Shown: positions 39,225 through 47,747 of the stretch, in pieces | Numbering within the stretch: the stretch's first letter is position 1 | How the letters are laid out: each line of letters starts with the position of its first letter | NCBI RefSeq assembly: GCF_030730905.1 | Contig: NZ_JAVAMP010000003.1 | Coordinates: forward strand, 1-64,000 | From: Chengkuizengella axinellae | GTDB lineage: Bacteria; Bacillota; Bacilli; Paenibacillales; KCTC-33759 | Reading direction: 5' to 3' | DNA length: 64,000 bases | Made by a program: the position numbers and the translations under genes | Notes under the pieces: model-generated | The model's input: the letters and a program-made list of their open reading frames with translations, nothing else | The model's database searches: none | Told to the model about the DNA's origin: nothing

Positions 39225-39800
39225 ATGAAAAAAGCTTTATTAGTAATCGCTTCTTTATTGGCAGTATCAAGTGTAATGGCAGCAATGGCATTTAGTAGTG
39301 CAACAGTAAAAAATGACGCGAACTTTACAATTCAAAATACAAGTGAGTCATTATTAGCTATGAAAGCAGGAGATCATGAAGCAGCATACTATGAAGAAGC
39401 AAACGATGGTGCAGAAGTTTTAGTTATTGACTTTGATAAAGGGAAAGACGGACAAGAATTTGGTTTACAGCCAAACAGTGAGTATACTTGGTTAGATTTA
39501 TTCTCTATTACGAATAACTCAGAAAACCCAGTAGATTTGACAATTGACTTTGCACCTACAGGAGATGGACCTGATTTAGCAGATGCTAGATTAGAAGTGA
39601 AAGTGAATACAGGCAACGGGTGGGTTGCAATTGATGGAACTAACGAACTAAAAATTAATGGAGTAGCTCCAGGAGAAATGGAAAACATTGATGTACAAAT
39701 TATCCAGAACCATCCTGACCAAGATGGAGCATCTGACGGGAATCCGGATTCTATTAAAGAGTTCCAAATTGTTGTAAGTGCAGAAACTCAGCAGGAATAA
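39225..39800 (+). CDS. TasA/CalY-like secreted fibre protein 3
   Basis: 191 residues from ATG 39225. Closest to paralogue 2 in the central NDGAEVLVIDFDKGKDGQ segment. The 5' untranslated stretch AAAAATGGTAATTTCCTAGG is shared base for base with paralogue 4, which shows recent duplication of gene plus leader. Short spacing (50 bases) from gene 2 suggests one transcript. Confidence 0.9.
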   Translation: MKKALLVIASLLAVSSVMAAMAFSSATVKNDANFTIQNTSESLLAMKAGDHEAAYYEEANDGAEVLVIDFDKGKDGQEFGLQPNSEYTWLDLFSITNNSENPVDLTIDFAPTGDGPDLADARLEVKVNTGNGWVAIDGTNELKINGVAPGEMENIDVQIIQNHPDQDGASDGNPDSIKEFQIVVSAETQQE

Positions 39801-39895
39801 CAACTACGTACCATACTTAAGTGTATGGTAGATTTCACTAAAATAAAGTTATGTTTATAAAATTAAAAATGGTAATTTCCTAGGAGGATATTAAA

Positions 39896-40480
39896 ATGAA
39901 AAAAGCTTTATTAGTAATCGCATCTTTATTAGCAGTATCTAGCGTAATGGCAGCAATGGCATTTAGTAGTGCTACAGTGAAAAATGACGCAAATTTTTCA
40001 ATCGTAGATACAAGTGGAGCTTTACTAGCTATTTCTGGAAACGAAGATCATGCAGCAGTAAGTCATGATGAAGCTAATGACGGTGCAGAAGTATTATCTA
40101 TTGACTTTGATAGAGGGAATAATGGTGACTATGGTCTACAGCCAAATAGTGAATATACTTGGAATGAATTATTCGAAGTAACTAATAACTCAGAAAATCC
40201 AGTAAAAGTATCTATTGATTTTTCACCTTCTGAAAATGGTCAAGCAGATTTAGCAGATGCAAGAATGGAGTTAATGGCTAAACTAGGAGAGAACATGGAC
40301 TGGCAGATTGTTGATGGCGCTAGTGATGTTTTTGAATTTGGAACTCTTGGTTCTGGTGAATCCTTTGATGTTGATGTGAAAATTGTACAAGATCATGGAG
40401 ACCAAGATGGTGAATCTGATAATAACATCGATGATGCTATTAAAGAATTCCAAATCGTTGTTAAAGCTGAAGTAGAGTAA
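39896..40480 (+). CDS. TasA/CalY-like secreted fibre protein 4
   Basis: 194 residues from ATG 39896. Same signal peptide and FSSATVKNDANFSIVDTSGALLA start as paralogue 2, then its own variable loops (MAKLGENMDWQIVDG). A strong terminator follows, so genes 2-4 may form one unit. Confidence 0.9.
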   Translation: MKKALLVIASLLAVSSVMAAMAFSSATVKNDANFSIVDTSGALLAISGNEDHAAVSHDEANDGAEVLSIDFDRGNNGDYGLQPNSEYTWNELFEVTNNSENPVKVSIDFSPSENGQADLADARMELMAKLGENMDWQIVDGASDVFEFGTLGSGESFDVDVKIVQDHGDQDGESDNNIDDAIKEFQIVVKAEVE

Positions 40481-40500
40481 TATATTATATTTTAATGATC

Positions 40501-40538
40501 AAAGTCTCCTGAGTTAAAACCTCTCAGGAGACTTTTTT
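40501..40538 (+). terminator. Terminator after fibre gene 4
   Basis: AAAGTCTCCTGAG (40501-40513) and CTCAGGAGACTTT (40523-40535) form a perfect 13-bp stem, followed by T6 in all. Confidence 0.9.
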
Positions 40539-40582
40539 AAGCGTAATAATTCGTAGATTTTAAAAAATGGAGGAGAAAAACA

Positions 40583-41173
40583 ATGAAAAAAATCATATTA
40601 TTAATCGCTTCAGTTTTAGCAGTATCAAGTGTAATGGCAGCGATGGCATTTAGCAGTGCAACAGTGAAAAATGATGCTAATTTTACAATCGAAAATACAG
40701 ATAGTGCCTTATTAGCAATTATGAAAGGTAATCATGCCGCAACTGATTATGATGAAAGAAACGATGGAGCAGAAGTACTGACAATTAATTTTGACAAAGG
40801 GTATTTTGGGGATTATGGGTTACAACCAAATAGTGAATATACGTGGTTAGATTTATTTAAAGTTAGAAATAATTCTGAAAATACAGTGAATTTAAAAATT
40901 GACTTTTCACCTTCTTTTATTCAACGTATTCCTGACTTAGCTGATGCGAATATGGAAATCGCAGTGAATGTGAATGGTGAGTGGAAGAAAATAGATAATC
41001 GTAGAACAGATTCTTTTGTTATGATTGAGAATGTACAACCAGGTGATGTTAATTCTATTGATGTAAAAATTATCCAGGATCATCCTCGTGACCAACGTCG
41101 TGGAGAATCTGGAAACTGGGATGGGCTGAGAGAATTTCAAATTCTAGTAAGTGCAGAAGCGGTTACAAATTAA
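40583..41173 (+). CDS. TasA/CalY-like secreted fibre protein 5
   Basis: 196 residues from ATG 40583 behind GGAGGAG. The signal peptide differs slightly (MKKIILLIASVLAVSS) but FSSATVKNDANFTIENTDSALLA is conserved. It has a longer basic-acidic loop (SPSFIQRIPDLADAN) and C-terminal HPRDQRRGESGNWDG. It has its own terminator on each side and so is separately transcribed. Confidence 0.9.
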   Translation: MKKIILLIASVLAVSSVMAAMAFSSATVKNDANFTIENTDSALLAIMKGNHAATDYDERNDGAEVLTINFDKGYFGDYGLQPNSEYTWLDLFKVRNNSENTVNLKIDFSPSFIQRIPDLADANMEIAVNVNGEWKKIDNRRTDSFVMIENVQPGDVNSIDVKIIQDHPRDQRRGESGNWDGLREFQILVSAEAVTN

Positions 41174-41188
41174 TATATAAATAGTTAT

Positions 41189-41226
41189 AAAAAGTGATCC
41201 GAGTTTATCAACTCGGATCACTTTTT
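41189..41226. terminator. Perfect terminator after fibre gene 5
   Basis: A 16-bp perfect stem (41189-41204 with 41211-41226, core GTGATCCGAGT) has a six-base loop and A/T flanks, so it can serve both convergent units. Confidence 0.9.
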
Positions 41227-41265
41227 AAATGTAATGAAAACTATTATTTTTTCTTTTGTTATCTA

Positions 41266-41898
41266 CTAATGCACTGCATAAGTAACTAAACCTTTTGAAT
41301 TAGCATATAGAGCTGCATTTGTTCGATCAGATAGTTCAAGTTTTGCTAGGACTTGGCTTACGTGTTTTTTTACTGTGTATTCAGTCACAAACAATTTTGA
41401 CGCTATTTCTTGGTTAGACAATCCTTTGCCAAGCTCCTTTAAAACTTCTAATTCTTTAGGTGTAAGATCATCAAATGTATGGTCTGTATCGTGGTCTGTA
41501 AGCATTAATTCAAATATATTTGGATCGTAGTACTTTCTTCCTTGAATCACGATTTGCATAGCATGAAACAGTTCCTCAGGTAGTGCCTCCTTCAGGATAT
41601 AACCGTCAACATTGCTTTCTTTGGCTCGATGAATGTCTTCTTGATTTGCAGAAGAAGTGAGAACGATAAATTTACATTGTATACCTAGATCACGCGCCTT
41701 CCCAATAAGATCGAGTCCATCTTCATTTCCTAATTTTAAGTCTACTAAAGCAACATCTGGATTGGTTTGCCTAATTAATTGTAGAGAAGTAATAATATCG
41801 GATGCCTCTCCTAAACACTCAAAGGAATCATTTAAAGATAGTATTGTGGATAATCCACTTCTAACCAATGGATGGTCATCAATAATTATAACCTTCAT
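41266..41898 (-). CDS. NarL/DegU-family response regulator
   Basis: A 210-residue response regulator. The receiver domain has IIIDDHP, phospho-acceptor Asp53 in VALVDLKLGNEDG, and Lys in ILKEALP; the C-terminal LuxR-type HTH is DLTPKELEVLKELGKGLSNQEIASKLFVTEYTVKKHVSQVLAKL. Its ATG overlaps the kinase stop. With the kinase it probably controls the neighbouring fibre genes, as DegS-DegU-like pairs do for matrix genes. Confidence 0.92.
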   Translation of the reverse strand: MKVIIIDDHPLVRSGLSTILSLNDSFECLGEASDIITSLQLIRQTNPDVALVDLKLGNEDGLDLIGKARDLGIQCKFIVLTSSANQEDIHRAKESNVDGYILKEALPEELFHAMQIVIQGRKYYDPNIFELMLTDHDTDHTFDDLTPKELEVLKELGKGLSNQEIASKLFVTEYTVKKHVSQVLAKLELSDRTNAALYANSKGLVTYAVH

Positions 41899-43661
41899 TC
41901 ACCGCTTACCTCCTGATTGATTAACTTTTGAATTTGAGGGATGGTAATTTGAATTTGTGTTCCTTGGTTAATTTGACTTTGGAAATCAATGGTTCCTCCT
42001 AATGAATGAACCAGAGATTTCATATTGTAAATTCCAATACCAGCGTTTTTATTGGAATGATTACCGATGATTTTAAATCCTTTACCATTATCTTTAATTT
42101 CAATATAGATTTGCTGATTGATATGGATATAAACTCCCAGTTTACTGCATAAACCATGTCTGGTCGCATTACCAGTAGATTCACAAATTAATCTGTATAT
42201 TATATTTTTAATGTATACAGGGATGGTTTGCTCGTCTCCGAAAAAGTGATAATCGACTTCAATATGGTTTAATTTTTCTAAAGCTTCTAAATAGGTTTTA
42301 ATCTTTGCTTCAAATAAATTTTCTCCTCTTTTTTTGGAACTTAGATTATAAATGGTAGATCTTAATTCTTTGTTTGCTTCATTCGTAGACTGAATAATGA
42401 ATTGAAAATCTTTTTTGATTTGTTCAGTACTCATTTTGTCCAAATTTTTGCTCAAGGCATGAAGTGCATATACGATGCTGAACAACCTTTGAGAAATATT
42501 GTCATGTATTTCGTTAGCAATGCGGTTTTGTTCCCCAGAAATAAGCAATTGATAAGTAACTTCTTCAAGATGTATACGTTCAAGTACTACTTTGCATAAT
42601 TTGGATAGAAAGACCAATTCACGTTGATATGGGGTTAAATCATCATGAACGATGTTTTGATTTTCAATCCCAATTAAAACTTCATGTTTTGATGATTGAA
42701 TGGAAATAATAGAAAACTTTCGTTTTAATAGAGTAACTTCAACCATATTAGTATTTTTTTGGTGCTTATTCCAGTTTGATTGGATCTCATGAATAATTTG
42801 AATTTGACCTTTATACTTTTTTGATTCATTCCCCCTTATTTCAAATGAAAATTCTTCCGTATCAATTTGTTTGGTAATGATAAATGAACAAGGTGTTTTA
42901 GTTAATTTAACAGTATAATCAGTAACTACTTTCAAAAAATTGTTTAGGTTTTTTTGTGAAGTAAAACTTTCTACAATTTGATATAAAGACATGACATGTT
43001 TAATGGCTTCATTTGTTTTTTGATTGGCTTTTTGTAATTTTTGATTTGTGAAAATTAACTTTTGACGTTGTTTTTTTAATAGAATAGCTTGATCATGCAG
43101 CTCTCTAGTGAAATTTGAAAATAATTGAACTGCAATCGTACTGAGAATAAGAACTAGATAAAGATAAGAATTTTCGATAATTAAATTTGTGATTTTAAGA
43201 CCTAGACTGTTAAAAAAGTTAAAGGTAATTAAAGTTGAAGCACACATATACATCATTAAGGTAAACCAACAAAACAAAGGTGATAAATAACTAGCTGCAA
43301 CCATAACAGGGTTCAAAGCATACCAGATAAATGAACTTTCAACACCTTGTGTTGGAATTAAAATAAGGACAATTCCAAACGATTCTATTAAAACCATTGA
43401 TCTAATGAAAGGTTTATTATCTTGATATAAAAGTAATAGTTTTGTAATCATCAAAGCCGCGATGGACAGTGAAATAATCACTCCTAATTTAAGCAGCATG
43501 GGTGATTTAGGCGTACCAATTAAGTAAAATATAGATGTAAAAAATAAAGATAGATAACGATAAACGATCAAGATTCGCTCAGTGCCGTAGTTACTCTTTA
43601 AACCTTCTGAATTAGAAAAATTCAGCTTATCATGTAAAGGGGGGTTAAGTTTTTGGTACAT
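41895..43661 (-). CDS. NarL-family sensor histidine kinase
   Basis: A ~588-residue membrane kinase. Six or so N-terminal membrane helices (residues ~35-190) are followed by a coiled coil, a GAF-like region (~230-370), a HisKA_3 box NRIANEIHDNISQRLFSIVYALHAL and an HATPase with NATRHGL, IEIKDNGKGF and GIGIYNMKSLVHSLGGTI. ATG 43661 is preferred because AAGGGACAGG precedes it; ATG 43697 lacks a ribosome site. Either start overlaps the DUF5305-like gene, so all three are co-transcribed. Confidence 0.9.
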   Translation of the reverse strand: MYQKLNPPLHDKLNFSNSEGLKSNYGTERILIVYRYLSLFFTSIFYLIGTPKSPMLLKLGVIISLSIAALMITKLLLLYQDNKPFIRSMVLIESFGIVLILIPTQGVESSFIWYALNPVMVAASYLSPLFCWFTLMMYMCASTLITFNFFNSLGLKITNLIIENSYLYLVLILSTIAVQLFSNFTRELHDQAILLKKQRQKLIFTNQKLQKANQKTNEAIKHVMSLYQIVESFTSQKNLNNFLKVVTDYTVKLTKTPCSFIITKQIDTEEFSFEIRGNESKKYKGQIQIIHEIQSNWNKHQKNTNMVEVTLLKRKFSIISIQSSKHEVLIGIENQNIVHDDLTPYQRELVFLSKLCKVVLERIHLEEVTYQLLISGEQNRIANEIHDNISQRLFSIVYALHALSKNLDKMSTEQIKKDFQFIIQSTNEANKELRSTIYNLSSKKRGENLFEAKIKTYLEALEKLNHIEVDYHFFGDEQTIPVYIKNIIYRLICESTGNATRHGLCSKLGVYIHINQQIYIEIKDNGKGFKIIGNHSNKNAGIGIYNMKSLVHSLGGTIDFQSQINQGTQIQITIPQIQKLINQEVSGE

Positions 43662-44787
43662 AAGAAAATTCCTGTCCCTTGGTAGAGTATTTTGCATTAT
43701 TATCTTTGTTATAACCTATATAGTTGTTTGCATCATAGCTGTATATGTATTGATCATCTATCAAAAAGTACATCGTAGTATTTTTAATACCATCATGAAA
43801 TCGGAAAATAGGAAGATCTTTTTCATCAACAATTTGCATGAGTGCTTTCATAGATTCAATTTTTAGCATAGATTTATTTAATGTGTTCACTTTTTCTTTT
43901 ACATTGATAAACCGTTTTGTATACTTTTTATCAATCTTTGTGGCCTCGGAAATCGATTTTCTCCTATGTTTGAGTTTATTCTGTATGTAAAGAAGAAAGT
44001 ATAAGATAATACCGAAGGATAAGACCGAAAAGAAAACTCGCAACAAAGGATAAGGAATATTTAAACTTATGAGCTGAAAATACTGAGGAATAACTGTTTT
44101 GTTTATAAGTGTTTCCTCTTCAAGAACTTCATTGCTTTCGACGAACTTAATGTTGTTTGTTGTATATTCAAAATTAATATATGCTTCTGAGTTTAAAGGA
44201 ATTTCGTTGCTATTGTAGTTAATTACTCCACTTAGATTAGGCACGATGTTTAATTGATAACTGCTAACACTGATGCCTGTTTCTTCCTCAACACTTTCTA
44301 TAAATGAAATGATGCTTTCAAGGTCTATTTTATATTCGTCATTTAATAAAAGCGTCTCATTTTCAGGTGTTTCTGTTAATGATGCTTGTCCAATTGAAGT
44401 TAAAGGGATTTCCTTCTGCCATAATTCTTTAGCTTTTATGACTAATTTGACCTGATTATTATGATCGATTTCAACTGGTTGGTTGACTGATACACTCGAT
44501 TTAATATGTATTAGGATGGATTCAGTGATTTTTGGTAAAATTGTAATTCCGGGATCTATAGTTCCGCCATCAGGATATAAAATGTTAGGAATAATGTTTG
44601 CTTTATATTCAAAACTTGTAGATTGAACGATTTTATTGTCAATAGATTCTTCTACAATAGTAGTAGGTTGTAAAAAGCTATAAACTGTAAAAATGATAGA
44701 AATGAATCCTAGGACGAATAAAATGATTTTAAATTTAATAGAATGAAAAAAATGAAAGTTTTTAAATTTATGGATGATAATATTCAT
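43645..44787 (-). CDS. DUF5305-like membrane protein of the fibre locus
   Basis: A 380-residue protein with an N-terminal membrane helix (about 20-40), a large extracytoplasmic domain (YKANIIPNILYPDGGTIDPG, then SSVSVNQPVEIDHNN), a second helix (~255-275) and a charged cytoplasmic tail. This is the layout of DUF5305 proteins, which often accompany SipW-type peptidases and camelysin-like proteins. It sits between the repeat protein and the kinase. A role in fibre export, anchoring or sensing is inferred. Confidence 0.75.
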   Translation of the reverse strand: MNIIIHKFKNFHFFHSIKFKIILFVLGFISIIFTVYSFLQPTTIVEESIDNKIVQSTSFEYKANIIPNILYPDGGTIDPGITILPKITESILIHIKSSVSVNQPVEIDHNNQVKLVIKAKELWQKEIPLTSIGQASLTETPENETLLLNDEYKIDLESIISFIESVEEETGISVSSYQLNIVPNLSGVINYNSNEIPLNSEAYINFEYTTNNIKFVESNEVLEEETLINKTVIPQYFQLISLNIPYPLLRVFFSVLSFGIILYFLLYIQNKLKHRRKSISEATKIDKKYTKRFINVKEKVNTLNKSMLKIESMKALMQIVDEKDLPIFRFHDGIKNTTMYFLIDDQYIYSYDANNYIGYNKDNNAKYSTKGQEFSYVPKT

Positions 44788-44816
44788 TACAACTCTCCCC
44801 GATAAGAATTTAGTAC

Positions 44817-45008
44817 TTATTCATCGTTATTGTCTTGATCATCATCTTTTTTATCGTTATCATTGTCATTTTCTTTGTCATCATCTTTTTTATCTTTTTC
44901 ATCGTTATTGTCTTGATCATCATCTTTTTTATCGTTATCATTGTCATTGTCTTTGTCATCATCTTTTTTATCTTTATCATCGTCGTTGTCTTGATCATCA
45001 TCTTTTTT
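44817..45008 (-). repeat. 78-bp tandem coding repeats
   Basis: The C-terminal tail has two full 26-residue units beginning KKDDDQDN and a partial third (KKDDDQDNNDE) at the end, so the DNA repeats every 78 bp. Shorter GNDNDN/DEQ repeats precede it up to about 45,130. Such tracts change length easily. Confidence 0.75.
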
Positions 45009-45629
45009 ATCGTTATCATTGTCGTTCCCTTGCTCATCATCTAGCTGGTTATCATTGTCGTTCCCTTGTTCATCACCTTGTTCATTATAATTGTCATTCC
45101 CTTGTTCAACATCATTCTGATTGTCATCGTTTTCATTCCCTTGTTCATCACCTTGATTTTCATCGTTTTCCTCTTTTTCTGGTTTTTCTATCTTAAGATC
45201 AATCGTTGTTATAAACTTGGCTTCACCATTTGACCAGGTGGCTTCAATGGGAAATTCAATATTAAATTCTTCACCATCAGCTACTTCACCAGTAACATCA
45301 ATAGAAAATTCTAGTTTTTTTGTCTTTCCAGATTGTATGCTTTTGTCTTTCAAAGAGATTTCAATATTTCCTGTTTTAACAGGGTCTATATCATTAAAAT
45401 TAATGGTTTGATCTGTATGATTTGTAACTTTGATTTTAAACTCTTTGTCTTCATCAGGATTGATGGTTTTTTCTATTAAATTAGGTACTGTAATAAGACT
45501 GTTTTCTGAATTCGTGATTGTAAATGATGCCTGATTATCTACCTCAGCTTTTGTATAACTTGAAACTATTGAAATGATCGAAACGGATACTAAAACTAGC
45601 AGTATGAATATAAGTGCTTTTTTTAACAT
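44817..45629 (-). CDS. CalY-like head fused to a long Asp/Asn/Lys repeat tail
   Basis: 270 residues from ATG 45629 behind AAAAGGAG (the TTG at 45653 lies in the ribosome site). A signal peptide (ALIFILLVLVSVSIISIVSS) precedes AEVDNQASFTITNSENSLITV, similar to the first strand of TasA/CalY proteins. After a beta domain to ~150, the last ~115 residues are almost only Asp, Asn, Glu, Lys, Gln and Gly. Such a tail could bind calcium or act as an adhesive. It starts the minus-strand operon with the DUF5305-like protein and kinase pair. Confidence 0.8.
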   Translation of the reverse strand: MLKKALIFILLVLVSVSIISIVSSYTKAEVDNQASFTITNSENSLITVPNLIEKTINPDEDKEFKIKVTNHTDQTINFNDIDPVKTGNIEISLKDKSIQSGKTKKLEFSIDVTGEVADGEEFNIEFPIEATWSNGEAKFITTIDLKIEKPEKEENDENQGDEQGNENDDNQNDVEQGNDNYNEQGDEQGNDNDNQLDDEQGNDNDNDKKDDDQDNDDDKDKKDDDKDNDNDNDKKDDDQDNNDEKDKKDDDKENDNDNDKKDDDQDNNDE

Positions 45630-46030
45630 CAAAAATGAACTCCTTTTCTTCAATCTCTTAAATAAAACACTAGGATCATGTTTTGTCTTAGTAAGTATAA
45701 AAGAATCTAGTTATAAAAGTCTGTCGATTTATACTAATGATCTAAAAAAAATATTCTTTGTTTTTTTATATTGTTTTGCCGAACATTGTAATGATCTCAT
45801 CTTTTTTTACTAAAAATACCATTTGAAACTCGAAAAATGAAAATCTATTTAAACAAATTTGTACAAAAAAAATCATAAGGACAGAATTTTCGTTTTCAAT
45901 GGGTAATTTATTAATTATATTATGGTCAAATATAGTGGGGATCATACCTGAAAATCAGTTAAAAGATAGGAAATAGTATAATTAGACAAATTAAATGAAG
46001 AGCTTAACATGATATAACAGCAGATAAACG
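45630..46030. other. Non-coding stretch
   Basis: It must hold the promoter of the minus-strand repeat-protein operon; AT-rich elements abound but I cannot choose one. No reading frame here is supported. Confidence 0.4.
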
Positions 46031-46070
46031 CAAAAAAACTGAAGTTATGTGTACTGCATAGACTCCAGTT
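46031..46070 (-). terminator. Terminator for the ArsR gene
   Basis: AACTGAAGT (46038-46046) and ACTCCAGTT (46062-46070) form a 9-bp stem with one G-T pair; on the minus strand T7 follows. Confidence 0.65.
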
Positions 46071-46162
46071 AGAGTTGAATATTGTTTGAAAATATAGTTT
46101 CTGTTGTAATAAAAATAGTTCCATAGAATATAGACAAAGTTGCTTTTCTTAGGAAATTTTAA

Positions 46163-46489
46163 TCATGAGTTTGCGGGTTTAAATAAACAGCATAATTCCT
46201 CAGATAATATATGATTGACTTCTTTCATATTGATTTCGTAATAACTCCAAGTACCTTTCGTTTCCTTTATAATGATATCTGCATCTAAAAGAATTTTTAA
46301 ATGATAAGACAGCTTTGATTGTGGCATCCCTACGATAGGAACCAAATCACATACGCAGGTAGAACCTTGCTCTGTAAGTATGTTCATGATCTGCAACCTT
46401 TTTTTGTCAGCTAAAGCTTTAAACTTTTTCTCGTATTTTTCAAAAGATGCTTCGAGTTGAGTTTCTATTAATGGAAGTTCTTTTAACAT
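46163..46489 (-). CDS. ArsR-family metal(loid)-sensing repressor
   Basis: A 108-residue winged-helix repressor. The DNA-binding part has ALADKKRLQIMNILTEQG, STCVCDLVPIVGMPQSKLSYHLKIL; the CVCDL motif is the classic arsenite site, and a further CC pair lies near the C-terminus (EELCCLF). Such proteins leave DNA when As(III) or a related metal binds. A palindrome TTGATC-N7-GATCAA lies just upstream. No arsenite pump or reductase is nearby, so its target may be itself or a distant gene. Confidence 0.88.
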   Translation of the reverse strand: MLKELPLIETQLEASFEKYEKKFKALADKKRLQIMNILTEQGSTCVCDLVPIVGMPQSKLSYHLKILLDADIIIKETKGTWSYYEINMKEVNHILSEELCCLFKPANS

Positions 46490-46517
46490 GATATTTCACC
46501 TCTTAAATCAATTATAC

Positions 46518-46536
46518 TTGATCTTATCACGATCAA
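46518..46536 (-). promoter_or_regulatory. Probable ArsR operator
   Basis: TTGATC (46518-46523) and GATCAA (46531-46536) form a perfect inverted repeat about 30 bases before the ArsR start, a typical autoregulatory position. Confidence 0.6.
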
Positions 46537-46539
46537 CAA

Positions 46540-46584
46540 GCTGTAGACTCCATCTTCAAGAGGGAGTCTTACAGCCTGATTTTT
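46540..46584. terminator. Hairpin after the oxidoreductase gene
   Basis: GCTGTAGACTCC (46540-46551) and GGGAGTCTTACAGC (46562-46575) pair with one bulged base. A T-rich stretch follows on the + strand only; it may still end the minus-strand transcript. Confidence 0.45.
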
Positions 46585-46625
46585 CCTGATAAGGTCATCT
46601 AACTTTCAGCGGGATATAGTTCACT

Positions 46626-47684
46626 TTATGAAAAATAAAATGGAATCGTACTCTCTTTGTTTGCGCTCTCAATAGCCAACTCAATAATCCGAATACTATT
46701 AAATACATCACTTGGGTCTACCAGAAGTGTTTTTTTCCTACAAATTACATCATGTATATTGTTGTAAAACTCCATATAACTTCCCTTTGATGATTCGATC
46801 TGCCCTCTAAAATGAAGACCCTTTATATCAGTGTTAATAGTACCCCAAATTTTAGAGTTTTCTATTCCGTATTCATCATCACTAGGAAGCATCCCACTTT
46901 TTAATTGTTCTTCCTGAGGATCGATACCGTATTTAACAAATGATCCCTTTGAACCATGTATGACATAGCGAGGACCTGGTTCTCTAACAAGCATTCCTGC
47001 TTTAAGAATAACCCTTCGATTTTTATAGTTTAATCGGATATCAAAGGAATCCGTTGTTTTTGACACCGATCTTTGCATAGATACATCGGCAGTGATGGAG
47101 TCAGGTAAACCAAACAAAGTTAAAGCTTGATCAATTAAATGAGGCCCTAAATCATAAAGAATACCCGAACCAGGTCTGTTCTCTTCTTTCCAAGAACCTT
47201 TTAATACATTTCGATATCGATCATAATGAGCTTCGTATTCTACAATTTCGCCTATCAAATGTTGGTTGACAACATGTTGAACTGTTAAAAAATCGCTGTC
47301 GAAGCGTCTGTTCTGATATACACTTAATATCAAATTATTCTTTTTTGCTTCATTCATTAAATCTATTGCTTCATGGGATGTTACAGTGAAAGGTTTTTCA
47401 ACAATGACATGCTTTTTTGCTAACAATGCTTTTTTTGCCATGCTGTAATGAAACTCATTTGAAGTCGCTATAATAACTAAATCAATAGTTGGGTCATCAA
47501 GTAATAAATCAAACTGATGAACAACATCGACATAAGGGTAAATTTTTTTTGAATTCTGATGTGAACGTTCAACTACTTTAGATAAATGAAAGCCAGAGTG
47601 GCAATGTATAAATGGGGCATGAAATATTTGTCCCGAAAAACCGAAACCTACTAATCCTACATTAATCTTTTTATGAATCTCCAT
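46626..47684 (-). CDS. Gfo/Idh/MocA-family oxidoreductase
   Basis: A 352-residue NAD(P)-dependent enzyme. The Rossmann start is VGLVGFGFSGQIFHAPFI; VIVEKPFT holds the conserved EKP lysine; YDLGPHLIDQALTLFG is the typical motif of the second domain. The family oxidises or reduces sugars and cyclitols, and the closest named relatives by text are YvaA/IolW-type scyllo-inositol dehydrogenases. Monocistronic; substrate not determined. Confidence 0.9.
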   Translation of the reverse strand: MEIHKKINVGLVGFGFSGQIFHAPFIHCHSGFHLSKVVERSHQNSKKIYPYVDVVHQFDLLLDDPTIDLVIIATSNEFHYSMAKKALLAKKHVIVEKPFTVTSHEAIDLMNEAKKNNLILSVYQNRRFDSDFLTVQHVVNQHLIGEIVEYEAHYDRYRNVLKGSWKEENRPGSGILYDLGPHLIDQALTLFGLPDSITADVSMQRSVSKTTDSFDIRLNYKNRRVILKAGMLVREPGPRYVIHGSKGSFVKYGIDPQEEQLKSGMLPSDDEYGIENSKIWGTINTDIKGLHFRGQIESSKGSYMEFYNNIHDVICRKKTLLVDPSDVFNSIRIIELAIESANKESTIPFYFS

Positions 47685-47747
47685 GTTTTGCTCCCTGTAA
47701 ATAAGTATTTCATATATTCTAAAGTATTGGGAGTAGAATGTGAAGTC

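Noticed and set aside
44774-45196. Open frames on the + strand opposite the Asp/Asn repeat gene, rich in His, Leu, Tyr or Ile, Phe
   Set aside because: They are antisense readings of a low-complexity coding repeat, with no ribosome site, and their composition only mirrors the repeat.
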